The translations under genes and the position numbers were made by a program. 64,000 nucleotides of DNA, from assembly GCF_000153025.1 (NCBI RefSeq), contig NZ_CH672431.1, positions 440,865 to 504,864 of the forward strand, in the 5' to 3' direction. Below, one piece after another: positions 46,375 through 54,172 of the stretch; position 1 is the first letter of the stretch; every line of letters starts with the position of its first letter. The notes under the pieces were generated by a model. It made no database searches and was not told the DNA's origin. It saw only the letters and a list, made by a program, of their open reading frames with translations. Source of the stretch: Marinomonas sp. MED121 (GTDB lineage Bacteria > Pseudomonadota > Gammaproteobacteria > Pseudomonadales > Marinomonadaceae).

Positions 46375-47124
46375 ATGAATAACTTTACTCCTATTGCTTT
46401 AGTAACTGGTGCTATTGGCGGAATAGGTAGCATTACATGTAAAAAGTTAATCGATGAGGGCTACCTAGTCGTCGCCATATGTCGCAATAAGCCAGCGGAG
46501 GTTCTAAGCCAATGGTTGAGCGATTATGATATTGATAAAGACTCAGTAAAATTTGCGTTTATGGATGTCACAAATAATGAAGAATGTTCACTTGAGCTGG
46601 ATAAACTTCATAAGGAACTAGGTCATTTTGATGTATTAGTCAATAACGCGGGTATTACACGAGATACTCAGTTTAAAAAGATGGACTATTCTCAGTGGCG
46701 TGATGTTATTGATACCAATCTAAATAGTTTATTTAACGTAAGCCAGCCAGTATTTAATGCCATGTGTGAACGTGGTTATGGCAGAATTATTAATATTTCT
46801 TCTATCAATGGATTAAAAGGTCAGTTTGGCCAAACTAATTACGCGGCAGCAAAAGCAGGCATGATAGGTTTTACTAAAGCACTGGCAATGGAAGGTGCTC
46901 GTAAAGGGGTGACCGTCAATGCGGTGGCTCCAGGTTATACCAAAACCCCTATGGTGGAAGAATTAAAACCCGCCGTCATTGAATCCATTACGGCACAAAT
47001 TCCGGTTAATCGTTTAGCGGAACCAAAAGAAGTCGCTGCTGCGGTTGCCTACTTGGCAGATAAAGAAAGTGGATTTATTACCGGAGAGACATTATCGATC
47101 AATGGTGGACAATATATGCATTGA
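46375..47124 (+). CDS. phaB: Acetoacetyl-CoA reductase (PHA synthesis)
   Basis: A 249-residue short-chain dehydrogenase, NADPH-dependent, making (R)-3-hydroxybutyryl-CoA. The glycine-rich TGAIGGIG site, NNAGITRD, catalytic Ser (NISSINGLKGQFGQTNYAAAKAG with Tyr-x-x-x-Lys at YAAAK) and the FITGETLSINGGQYMH end are characteristic of PhaB. A GGATGG ribosome site precedes the ATG. First gene of phaB-phasin-phaC; phaA (thiolase) is not in the window. Confidence 0.93.
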   Translation: MNNFTPIALVTGAIGGIGSITCKKLIDEGYLVVAICRNKPAEVLSQWLSDYDIDKDSVKFAFMDVTNNEECSLELDKLHKELGHFDVLVNNAGITRDTQFKKMDYSQWRDVIDTNLNSLFNVSQPVFNAMCERGYGRIINISSINGLKGQFGQTNYAAAKAGMIGFTKALAMEGARKGVTVNAVAPGYTKTPMVEELKPAVIESITAQIPVNRLAEPKEVAAAVAYLADKESGFITGETLSINGGQYMH

Positions 47125-47336
47125 TCGAAACCAGTTTGGTTTGCTTTGCAAATCAAAGCCTTACTTGATTGTGTGATCTAGGCATGACCTAGGATTAAGA
47201 GAAATCAGAAAAAAGTACTGGGCCAGAAACACCTTCATCCCAACAAGTAAGATGCATGAGATAGATACGGTTTATGGAAATTTTAAGTGATCTAAGATCA
47301 AAACTATCGTATACGAGCAATTAGGAGTGATTCAGT

Positions 47337-47687
47337 ATGTATAGCGAACTATTTAAAACTTTTTCTTCACAAACAGAAAACATGATGTCCCCTTTTACTA
47401 GCTATAACGAAATGCTAGTAAAAAACATCGAAGAGACCACCAACTTACAGCTTGAAGCGATGAAAAAATACGCTGATATTGGCCTTAATCAAATTAAGAA
47501 TGCAACTGCCGTTAAGGACGTTACAAGCTTAATTGAGTTCAATACCAAGCAAGCTGAAACTTTCACTGAACTAAGCCAATCGCTAATTGAAGACGGAAAA
47601 CGCATGTCTGATATCGCTCAATCATTCAAAGGTAATTTGGATGAATTAGCGGCAACAGCCATGAAAAAAGCAGCACCCACTGCTTAA
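47337..47687 (+). CDS. Phasin family protein
   Basis: A 116-residue, almost fully helical amphipathic protein of the Phasin_2 type, which coats polyhydroxyalkanoate granules. Typical features: N-terminal FSSQTENMMSPFTSYNEMLVKNIEETTNLQLEA followed by IEFNTKQAETFTELSQSLIED. Its position between phaB and phaC and the terminator-like hairpin after it fit a granule protein made in quantity. It is 212 bp from phaB. Confidence 0.85.
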   Translation: MYSELFKTFSSQTENMMSPFTSYNEMLVKNIEETTNLQLEAMKKYADIGLNQIKNATAVKDVTSLIEFNTKQAETFTELSQSLIEDGKRMSDIAQSFKGNLDELAATAMKKAAPTA

Positions 47688-47701
47688 TTCCAATCCCGTG
47701 T

Positions 47702-47741
47702 AGGTGGCGGGGCAGTAAACTTTACTGCCTGCCATCTTTTT
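47702..47741 (+). terminator. Terminator/attenuator between phasin and phaC
   Basis: Left arm AGGTGGCGGGGCAGTAAA (47702-47719) and right arm TTTACTGCCTGCCATC (47721-47736) form a long stem with one bulge, followed by TTTTT (47737-47741). Partial read-through would give much phasin and little PhaC. Confidence 0.8.
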
Positions 47742-47779
47742 CAAGATGCGCTGCACGCACAGCAAATCAGGAGGTGCAA

Positions 47780-49579
47780 ATGTTCAGCCCTAATATGTAT
47801 GGAGAGATATTCGAAAAACTGTGTGAGTGCAATGCTGCCATGGTAAAAAGTATGCAGCAAAAGCCTATCAATAACCCAATGCAAGAAGCATTAGTCCAGC
47901 TAAATAGCCAAGATTTAGGACAATGGGTTGAAGAAGCCGCACAAAATCCGCTCAAGATGATGGATACCCAAATTCAATGGTGGCACGACCAAATGAACAT
48001 TTGGCAAACCTCCCTGATGCAAGCTGTTCATCCAGAAATAGATGATGCTATCAGCATAGAAAAAGGCGATAAACGCTTTGATGATCCGGCTTGGAAAGAG
48101 CAAGTCTTATTTAATGTTCTAAAACAATCTTACCTGTTATTTAGTCGTAACATGCTGCAGATGATAGATAACTCTAACAGCCTCGAAAAATCGACTAAAG
48201 AACGTTTAAACTTTTTTACGCGCCAAATGATTAATGCTTTATCACCCACTAATTTTCTCTCTACAAACCCTGAATTAATTCGTTTAACTTTTGAATCTAA
48301 AGGGGAAAATTTAGTTAAAGGGATGGAGCAACTACAAGAAGACATGACCTTAAGCGCCGATGTATTAAAAGTGCGTTTAACCAATAGAGATGCCTTTAAA
48401 GTGGGCACAGATCTGGCTTCCACCCCAGGTGAAGTCGTGTTTCAAAATGAGCTCATTGAATTACTACAATACCACCCAAGTACAGATACAGTCGCTAAGC
48501 GGCCTATCTTAATCGTGCCACCCTTTATCAATAAGTACTATGTAATGGATATGCGCGAGCAAAACTCCTTAGTACGTTGGCTGGTTGGACAAGGTCACAG
48601 TGTCTTTATGATTTCTTGGGTTAACCCTGACGAATCACTCGCAGATTATGAGTTTGGACATTATGCAACCAAGGGTGTTATCCCTGCCCTAGAGAAAATT
48701 GAAGACCTTACTGGCGAACAGCATGTTAATGCGATTGGCTATTGTGTTGGCGGTATGCTGCTTGCAACAACAGCGGCTTACATGGTCAGTAAACGCATGA
48801 AACAGCGTATCAAGAGTATGACGCTCTTAACCACCATGCTTGAGTTTAGTAACCCAGGGGAAATTGGGGTTTTCATCAATGAGCCAACCATTACAGCGAT
48901 AGAAACCCAGAATAAAATACGTGGCTATATGGACGGTCGCCTGATCGAATCTACCTTTAGCTTATTACGCGAAAACAGCCTGTTCTGGAATTATTATGTG
49001 AAGAATTATCTAAAAGGCGAAAGCCCTTTAGACTTTGATCTACTTTATTGGAACAGTGATTCGACCAATATTGCAGCCGCTTGTCATAATGATATTCTGC
49101 GCAAACTTTACCTAAATAACCTATTAAAAGAACCTAAAGGCATAGAAATTGACGGAGTTGGTATTGATCTTTCTAAGATCAAGGTGCCGGTTTATTTCTT
49201 ATCCGCAAAAGATGACCATATTGCAGGCTGGGAAAGCACCTTCACCGGCAGTAAGTACCTAAAAGGTAAGGTAACCTTTGTATTAGGGGAATCAGGCCAT
49301 ATTGCCGGTGTGATTAATCCACCAGCAAAAAACAAGTATGGCTATTGGGCAGGTGGTGATATCAACGCCCAAGATGCGCAAACTTGGGTGAAGTCAGCAG
49401 AGCATCATACAGGCTCTTGGTGGACTCACTGGCAAGCCTGGAGTGAAGAGCAGGACACAGCGGAAAAAGTACCCGCGAGAAAGGTTGCAAAAGAAGCCTC
49501 ACTTGGTGCGGCACCAGGAAGCTATGTGTTACAAAAGCTACCTGTTGAAAGCGCGATGGAACAGGAAAAAGCAAGCTAG
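47780..49579 (+). CDS. phaC: Class I poly(3-hydroxyalkanoate) polymerase
   Basis: A 599-residue PHA synthase that polymerises 3-hydroxyacyl-CoA. The lipase-like box is GYCVGG, with the nucleophile Cys322 replacing Ser; the partner Asp and His lie in SAKDDHIAGW and ESGHIAGVINPP. The N-terminal domain and VPPFINKYYVMDM are typical of class I enzymes. The ATG at 47780 is 5 bases after an AGGAGG ribosome site (47769-47774); a GTG two codons upstream overlaps that site and is less likely. A hairpin follows the stop. Confidence 0.95.
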   Translation: MFSPNMYGEIFEKLCECNAAMVKSMQQKPINNPMQEALVQLNSQDLGQWVEEAAQNPLKMMDTQIQWWHDQMNIWQTSLMQAVHPEIDDAISIEKGDKRFDDPAWKEQVLFNVLKQSYLLFSRNMLQMIDNSNSLEKSTKERLNFFTRQMINALSPTNFLSTNPELIRLTFESKGENLVKGMEQLQEDMTLSADVLKVRLTNRDAFKVGTDLASTPGEVVFQNELIELLQYHPSTDTVAKRPILIVPPFINKYYVMDMREQNSLVRWLVGQGHSVFMISWVNPDESLADYEFGHYATKGVIPALEKIEDLTGEQHVNAIGYCVGGMLLATTAAYMVSKRMKQRIKSMTLLTTMLEFSNPGEIGVFINEPTITAIETQNKIRGYMDGRLIESTFSLLRENSLFWNYYVKNYLKGESPLDFDLLYWNSDSTNIAAACHNDILRKLYLNNLLKEPKGIEIDGVGIDLSKIKVPVYFLSAKDDHIAGWESTFTGSKYLKGKVTFVLGESGHIAGVINPPAKNKYGYWAGGDINAQDAQTWVKSAEHHTGSWWTHWQAWSEEQDTAEKVPARKVAKEASLGAAPGSYVLQKLPVESAMEQEKAS

Positions 49580-49588
49580 CAATAAACG

Positions 49589-49626
49589 AAAGCGTCGAAC
49601 CAAGGTCAAACTCGGCTCGACGCTTT
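49589..49626. terminator. Hairpin between phaC and the mocR-type gene
   Basis: AAAGCGTCGA (49589-49598) pairs with TCGACGCTTT (49617-49626), within AACG...CGTT flanks. No strong T-tract, but it lies between convergent genes, so it is likely to terminate both. Confidence 0.6.
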
Positions 49627-49653
49627 AGCGTTTCCATTTTTTAATCGATGCCA

Positions 49654-51201
49654 TTAATCGGCGAGTAAGTTTTCAAATACCTGCCTAACATGGGTTAATA
49701 CGATTTCAATGTCCTCTTTACTTGGCTCAGTAAAACCTAATACAAACCCTTGCTTTACATTGTTTTTATCAAAGCTTTTGTCAAAGCTTTTATCAAAATA
49801 ATAGGGGCTCAGGGCCGAGACTAAAACGGTTTGTTTCAATAGAGATTCCATCAAGGCCACATCCAGATATGACGTCTTTTGGAGGCTAATCGATAAATAC
49901 TTTTGTATCCATTTATCTTTAATATATACAAGTGTATGCATTCCACCATTCGGTTTTTGCCAGTCACAATAAGCCCCTAAATAGGCCTCTATTTGGGCAT
50001 CAAGATAATCTCGCTTATCTCGATATAGTCGTCTCATACGGCGTAAATGCGCATTAAAATGCCCGTATTCCATAAAGTCTAATAGGGCCGATTGCATGGG
50101 CAAAGACGCACTTGGCCCCAACTGTCTTTGACTTTCTTTGATACGCTTAACATGCTCTTTTGGCGACACAATATAACCTAGACGTAAACCTCTAAACATG
50201 ACCTTGGAGAAGCTGCCTAAAAGAAACGTACGCCGACTTTCATCTAGGTTCATCAAGGGGACGCCTAGCCTGCCTTGGTAATAAAACTCATTGTCATAAT
50301 CATCTTCTATCACCCAAAGCCCAGCGTCCTTAACACTGTTTTGCTCTACTCTTGCTTTATTTGCTTGGGCTAATAAGGACAACCAGGACTGTCGTCTTAA
50401 GGAGCTCATGGCAACACCTAAAGGATATTGTCTATTAGGCGTAATCAGCGCCAGATGTACCTTATTTGCTTCAGATAAATCCGCTAAGGGGGTTTGAGCT
50501 CCTTCTTGGTCCACAGCTAAAGGTTTTAAATCTCGACCTAACCAATGGAAAAAACGCGACATGGCGGGAAAACACGGATTCTCAAGCCAAACACGGCCTG
50601 TTTCAGGGTGATCTGATAACAAGGCATGACTCAGAATACTTAAAGCATCTCGATTGCCAGAAGTGATAATGATTTGCTCTGCATCGCAATCAAGCCCACG
50701 CACATTCGCCAGATATTCAGCTAAATACTCTTGTAGCTTAGGTAAACCATCATGATATGCCCCTTGAATCACACCGATATCAGGGTTGAGCCAGCTACGT
50801 CGCATTGAAGCTGCCCAAGCTTTATTAGGAAATGCGCTCACATCAATGCCCGAGTTAAGCTCTATAGACGCCACTGAGTCAGGTTGAGACTGAGCCTTAA
50901 TAGACGCCTTATTGTGAACTAACTCCCCCGGCAGTAAGGAAGCCATATGCGCCACATAAAGCCCTTTTTTAGGCTGACTCACAAGAAAGCCTTCACTCAA
51001 TAGAATGTCGTAGACCTTGATGGTGGTTGATCGAGAAATGCCTAGCATGGCAGCCAGTTCACGACTTGATGGCAATTTATCCCCTTCACCTAAATGCTTA
51101 TCCCTGAACAAGATTTTGAATTGCTCCAGCAATTGGCGATAGCGAGCAAGAGGGGATTGATGATCAATGGAAAGTCTAAGCACTGCATTTGAAGAAACCA
51201 A
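49654..51201 (-). CDS. MocR/PdxR-type regulator (GntR-HTH plus aminotransferase-like domain)
   Basis: A 515-residue fusion of a GntR winged helix (about residues 20-85; GDKLPSSRELAAMLGISRSTTIKVYDIL) to a fold-type I aminotransferase domain that binds PLP, with the Schiff-base lysine in LLGSFSKVMFRGLRLGYIV. Such proteins regulate PLP, GABA, taurine or ectoine genes. The target here is likely the divergent GNAT-GNAT-flavoprotein operon. The start is TTG 51201 after AAGG. Near the C-terminus the residues FDKSFDKSFDK form a short tandem repeat encoded by 12-bp units (49769-49800). Confidence 0.87.
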   Translation of the reverse strand: MVSSNAVLRLSIDHQSPLARYRQLLEQFKILFRDKHLGEGDKLPSSRELAAMLGISRSTTIKVYDILLSEGFLVSQPKKGLYVAHMASLLPGELVHNKASIKAQSQPDSVASIELNSGIDVSAFPNKAWAASMRRSWLNPDIGVIQGAYHDGLPKLQEYLAEYLANVRGLDCDAEQIIITSGNRDALSILSHALLSDHPETGRVWLENPCFPAMSRFFHWLGRDLKPLAVDQEGAQTPLADLSEANKVHLALITPNRQYPLGVAMSSLRRQSWLSLLAQANKARVEQNSVKDAGLWVIEDDYDNEFYYQGRLGVPLMNLDESRRTFLLGSFSKVMFRGLRLGYIVSPKEHVKRIKESQRQLGPSASLPMQSALLDFMEYGHFNAHLRRMRRLYRDKRDYLDAQIEAYLGAYCDWQKPNGGMHTLVYIKDKWIQKYLSISLQKTSYLDVALMESLLKQTVLVSALSPYYFDKSFDKSFDKNNVKQGFVLGFTEPSKEDIEIVLTHVRQVFENLLAD

Positions 51202-51224
51202 CTGGTATGCCTTTTATTATCGAT

Positions 51225-51249
51225 TCTGGATATTTTTAATATATCCAGA
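51225..51249. promoter_or_regulatory. Inverted repeat in the divergent mocR/GNAT promoter region
   Basis: TCTGGATAT (51225-51233) and ATATCCAGA (51241-51249), perfect 9-bp arms with a 7-bp spacer. A related half-site ACTGGTAT lies at about 51210. It sits between the TTG start of the regulator and the ATG of the GNAT gene, a plausible MocR operator. Confidence 0.55.
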
Positions 51250-51305
51250 CTTACTTATCCTGATCAAGCCTTTTCAATACTGACTCAAGAGAAAGAGAGA
51301 GTTTT

Positions 51306-51758
51306 ATGAGCACATTAATTAGCCCGGTTACATTAGCAGAATTAAACCAAGTTACGGCCTTGTTTAATCAATATATGGTGTTTTATGAGCAAGCCTCTAA
51401 TCCCAATAAATACCGTGCTTATTTAAAAGAGCGGTTAGACAAACAAGAAGCAGATATTTTTATCGCCTACGACGAGCACCAAGAAGCACAGGGATTTGTA
51501 CTGAATTACACCAGCTTTTCCTCAGTCTCTTTAGGCAAGATTATTGTGTTAAATGATTTGTTTGTTGTGCCAGAACATAGACAAAAAGGGGTCGCCGAAG
51601 CCTTGATCAGCCGAGTAAAAGCCTTTGCTAAAGAGCAAGAAGCCATACGTGTTGATCTAAGTACGGCGAAAGATAACGTCAAGGCACAGGCCCTATACGA
51701 AAAAATTGGATTTGAGCAAGGGACAAAATTCTTTAACTACAGTTTTACAGTAAATTAA
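51306..51758 (+). CDS. GNAT family N-acetyltransferase
   Basis: A 150-residue acetyl-CoA-dependent acetyltransferase. The acetyl-CoA site is in LNDLFVVPEHRQKGVAEALISRVKAFA (motif A, R-Q-K-G-V-A at about residues 97-102), and motif B covers AKDNVKAQALYEKIGFEQGT. The acceptor is unknown. It starts a three-gene run divergent from the MocR regulator. Confidence 0.85.
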   Translation: MSTLISPVTLAELNQVTALFNQYMVFYEQASNPNKYRAYLKERLDKQEADIFIAYDEHQEAQGFVLNYTSFSSVSLGKIIVLNDLFVVPEHRQKGVAEALISRVKAFAKEQEAIRVDLSTAKDNVKAQALYEKIGFEQGTKFFNYSFTVN

Positions 51759-51783
51759 ATATTAGATACAGAAGGAAATAAAT

Positions 51784-52371
51784 ATGTGGCTTGATGTCAA
51801 CAAACTGGAAGATGCTTATCTATTACTTGAAAGGCTTGAGCCTCATCATGCACAAGATATTGCAGAAGCGGTTTCCAACCAAGACTCTCAACAACTTTGG
51901 TTTACCAGCATTCCTAACAAGGATAAGGCCGCTTCATATGTTGAACAGGCATTATCTGCCAAGGATCAAATATGCTTTGTGGTAAAAGAAAAAAGCACAG
52001 GAGAGCTATTGGGTTGCACTCGCTTTTACGACATTAAAGCAAGCCATAGAAGAGCCATGATAGGCTACACCTGGTATTGTCCTAAAGCCCGTAGAACCAG
52101 TGTTAATACACGATGCAAGATATTGTTATTAAAGCATTTATTTGAAGAAAGTCAGGCCATCGCTGTGGAGTTTCAAACTCACTTTATGAACCATGCATCA
52201 AGGGCGGCGATTAAACGATTAGGGGCAAAGCAAGACGGTATTTTACGAAATCATCAGATTATGCCAGATGGTTCCCTTCGAGATACTGTGTGTTTCTCCA
52301 TTATTCAAAGCGAATGGCCAGCGGTACGTAACAACCTTAATTTAAAGCTATCAAAATACGAAACAGAATAA
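51784..52371 (+). CDS. GNAT family N-acetyltransferase, RimJ/RimL-like
   Basis: A 195-residue acetyltransferase of the RimJ/RimL subgroup (RimL-type proteins acetylate ribosomal protein N-termini or small molecules). The acetyl-CoA region reads AMIGYTWYCPKARRTSVNTRCKILLLKHLFE, and the later NHASRAAIKRLGAKQDGILRNHQIMPDGSLRDTVCFSII block is typical. It lies 25 bp after the first GNAT gene and 17 bp before the flavoprotein-like gene. Confidence 0.82.
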   Translation: MWLDVNKLEDAYLLLERLEPHHAQDIAEAVSNQDSQQLWFTSIPNKDKAASYVEQALSAKDQICFVVKEKSTGELLGCTRFYDIKASHRRAMIGYTWYCPKARRTSVNTRCKILLLKHLFEESQAIAVEFQTHFMNHASRAAIKRLGAKQDGILRNHQIMPDGSLRDTVCFSIIQSEWPAVRNNLNLKLSKYETE

Positions 52372-52388
52372 GCGTATAAGGAGTAAAA

Positions 52389-53078
52389 ATGAGCCAAACT
52401 TCATTCGAGAACAACAGCTTAAAGGCCGATAGCTTAAAAAACGATAGCTTAAAGAGCAGCAAGAGTAAGGTTAGACGAGGCGCAAAACGTGCCAGCTATG
52501 ATAAGCAAACCATACTGGATATTTTAGATCAGTCGCTCATGTGCCATGTGGCGCAAAGTATTGATGGTCAGCCCTTTGTCGTGCCGACCTGCCATTGGCG
52601 AGAGGGTGATTACTTTTACTGGCATGGCTTAGCTTCGGCTCGAAATGTTAAAAATAGCCTTGCTCAACCTGTGTGTATCAATGTGACTCATTTAGATGCC
52701 CTAGTCATGGCTCGATCGGCAATGCATCACTCGGTCAACTATCGCTCCGTGACTTTATTTGGCATCCCAGAAGCCGTCACAGATCCGACTGAAAAAACGC
52801 GTCATCTTAAACTCTTCCTGGATAAGGTTTCACCAGGCCGTTGGGAAACCTTAAGGCCAGTTACTGAGCAGGAACTAAACGCCACAGGTTTAGTACGCAT
52901 TCCTATTAATGAAGCTTCTGCAAAAATTAGAGCAGAGGGACCTGTGGATGATGAAGCAGACAGTGAATGGCCCGTTTGGGCAGGATTAATCCCACTAAAC
53001 AAACAATGGCGTGGAGGCATCCAAGACCCTGAGCAAAACACCTCTTATAAAGAACCTAAACGACCTAACGCGTTTTAA
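52389..53078 (+). CDS. Pyridoxamine 5'-phosphate oxidase-related FMN-binding family protein
   Basis: A 229-residue split-beta-barrel protein of the PNPOx-like family, probably binding FMN or a related flavin (region HVAQSIDGQPFVVPTCHWREGDYFYWHGLASARNVKNSL). It is not PdxH itself; the function is unknown, although the MocR regulator next door uses PLP, a suggestive pairing. The N-terminus has a basic, repetitive tail in which the codons for SLK-containing pentads form 15-bp tandem units (52416-52460), probably disordered. Third gene of the divergent operon. Confidence 0.78.
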   Translation: MSQTSFENNSLKADSLKNDSLKSSKSKVRRGAKRASYDKQTILDILDQSLMCHVAQSIDGQPFVVPTCHWREGDYFYWHGLASARNVKNSLAQPVCINVTHLDALVMARSAMHHSVNYRSVTLFGIPEAVTDPTEKTRHLKLFLDKVSPGRWETLRPVTEQELNATGLVRIPINEASAKIRAEGPVDDEADSEWPVWAGLIPLNKQWRGGIQDPEQNTSYKEPKRPNAF

Positions 53079-53108
53079 GGCTGGCTTTTATCACCTTCAA
53101 CACATCAT

Positions 53109-53132
53109 TTAATCAGCCATCAGGCTGATTAA
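53109..53132 (+). terminator. Hairpin after the PNPOx-like gene
   Basis: TTAATCAGCC (53109-53118) pairs with GGCTGATTAA (53123-53132), loop ATCA. Only a weak T-rich tail follows (TGAATTTTATT). Likely a terminator. Confidence 0.6.
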
Positions 53133-53257
53133 ATGAATTTTATTCACATCTTAGCGCCTCTGGCCCTGACTCTTTTAAAAGCTATGTTAAGATGCGCCTC
53201 TATTTCTTCAGAGTCTTTATTCAAGGTTATCAAGCTTTACTAACAGGGCAGCTTTTC

Positions 53258-54040
53258 ATGATGGATTTATTAATTTGGCAATACCTTGCCATAGGTCTAG
53301 TTTTTATCTGGAGCGGATTTGTTCGAAGCGGTCTAGGGTTTGGCGGCGCCGTTCTTGCTTTACCTTTCCTCCTCTTAATCCACAATGACCCTTTAGTCTA
53401 TTTGCCAATTATCGCGATTCATCTACTTATTTTTTCTAGCTGGATAGCAATCAAAGGCCACCTGCAAAGCAAAAAACAAGCAAGCAGTGAGCAAGGACAA
53501 AGTAATATCGATTGGGCTTATCTTAAAAAGTCACTCGGTATTATGATAGTCCCTAAGTTAATTGGTGTATTTGGCCTATTAACTCTGCCATCTAATCTCA
53601 TTACCGGCATCATCTTTGCCATAGTGACCTTGTTTGCTATTACTTATATTTTAGATAAGCCCTTCAAAAGTAATAATAAATGGCTGGATAACATTTTTCT
53701 CATGTTGGGAGGCTATGTCAGTGGTACGTCCTTAATCGGCGCCCCCTTAATTGTGGCTGTGTATGGCACGCATGTGGCCCGCCATCAATTGAGAGATACC
53801 TTATTTGTCCTCTGGTTTATCCTAGTCATGATTAAAATGGTTTCCTTTTTAATCGCTGGTATCGACCTACAGTTAATCCATCAAATTTGGCTATTACCCT
53901 GTGCCTTTATTGGTCATTTATTAGGACAGAAGTTTCATAATCATATCCAAGCAAAGGACAGTAAAGTCTTTTTTAGAGTCCTAGGTTATGCCCTTTTGAT
54001 CATCTGTATTGTCGGCTTATACATGAACTTTATTGCCTAA
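53258..54040 (+). CDS. TauE/SafE family membrane protein
   Basis: A 260-residue protein with about eight helices in two repeats, again of the TauE/SafE (DUF81) family; the first repeat includes FVRSGLGFGGAVLALPFLLL and the second YVSGTSLIGAPLIVAVYGTH. The start at 53258 gives the usual length and begins with a membrane helix; a longer frame opens at 53192 without ribosome site. Substrate unknown. It differs from the TauE at 20292 and has no palindromic operator. Two direct copies of GCCTAAAAATC span its stop (54035-54056). Confidence 0.8.
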   Translation: MMDLLIWQYLAIGLVFIWSGFVRSGLGFGGAVLALPFLLLIHNDPLVYLPIIAIHLLIFSSWIAIKGHLQSKKQASSEQGQSNIDWAYLKKSLGIMIVPKLIGVFGLLTLPSNLITGIIFAIVTLFAITYILDKPFKSNNKWLDNIFLMLGGYVSGTSLIGAPLIVAVYGTHVARHQLRDTLFVLWFILVMIKMVSFLIAGIDLQLIHQIWLLPCAFIGHLLGQKFHNHIQAKDSKVFFRVLGYALLIICIVGLYMNFIA

Positions 54041-54113
54041 AAATCGCCTAAAAATCACCTAGAAGCAGTATCGATAAAAAAGTCGTCAAAAAAGTCGATA
54101 AAAGCACTTAGCA

Positions 54114-54155
54114 TAAAAAAACGAGCGCTAACCTCATGTTAGAGCTCGTTTTTTA
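54114..54155. terminator. Bidirectional terminator between TauE and the DUF4105 gene
   Basis: A-rich / ACGAGC-(G)-CTAAC pairs with GTTAG-(A)-GCTCGT followed by T6, a long stem between convergent genes. Confidence 0.85.
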
Positions 54156-54172
54156 TTGCTTTAAGAAAGGCT

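Noticed and set aside
54035-54056. Two copies of GCCTAAAAATC at the end of the TauE gene
   Set aside because: Only two units and partly coding; a small local duplication without further meaning.
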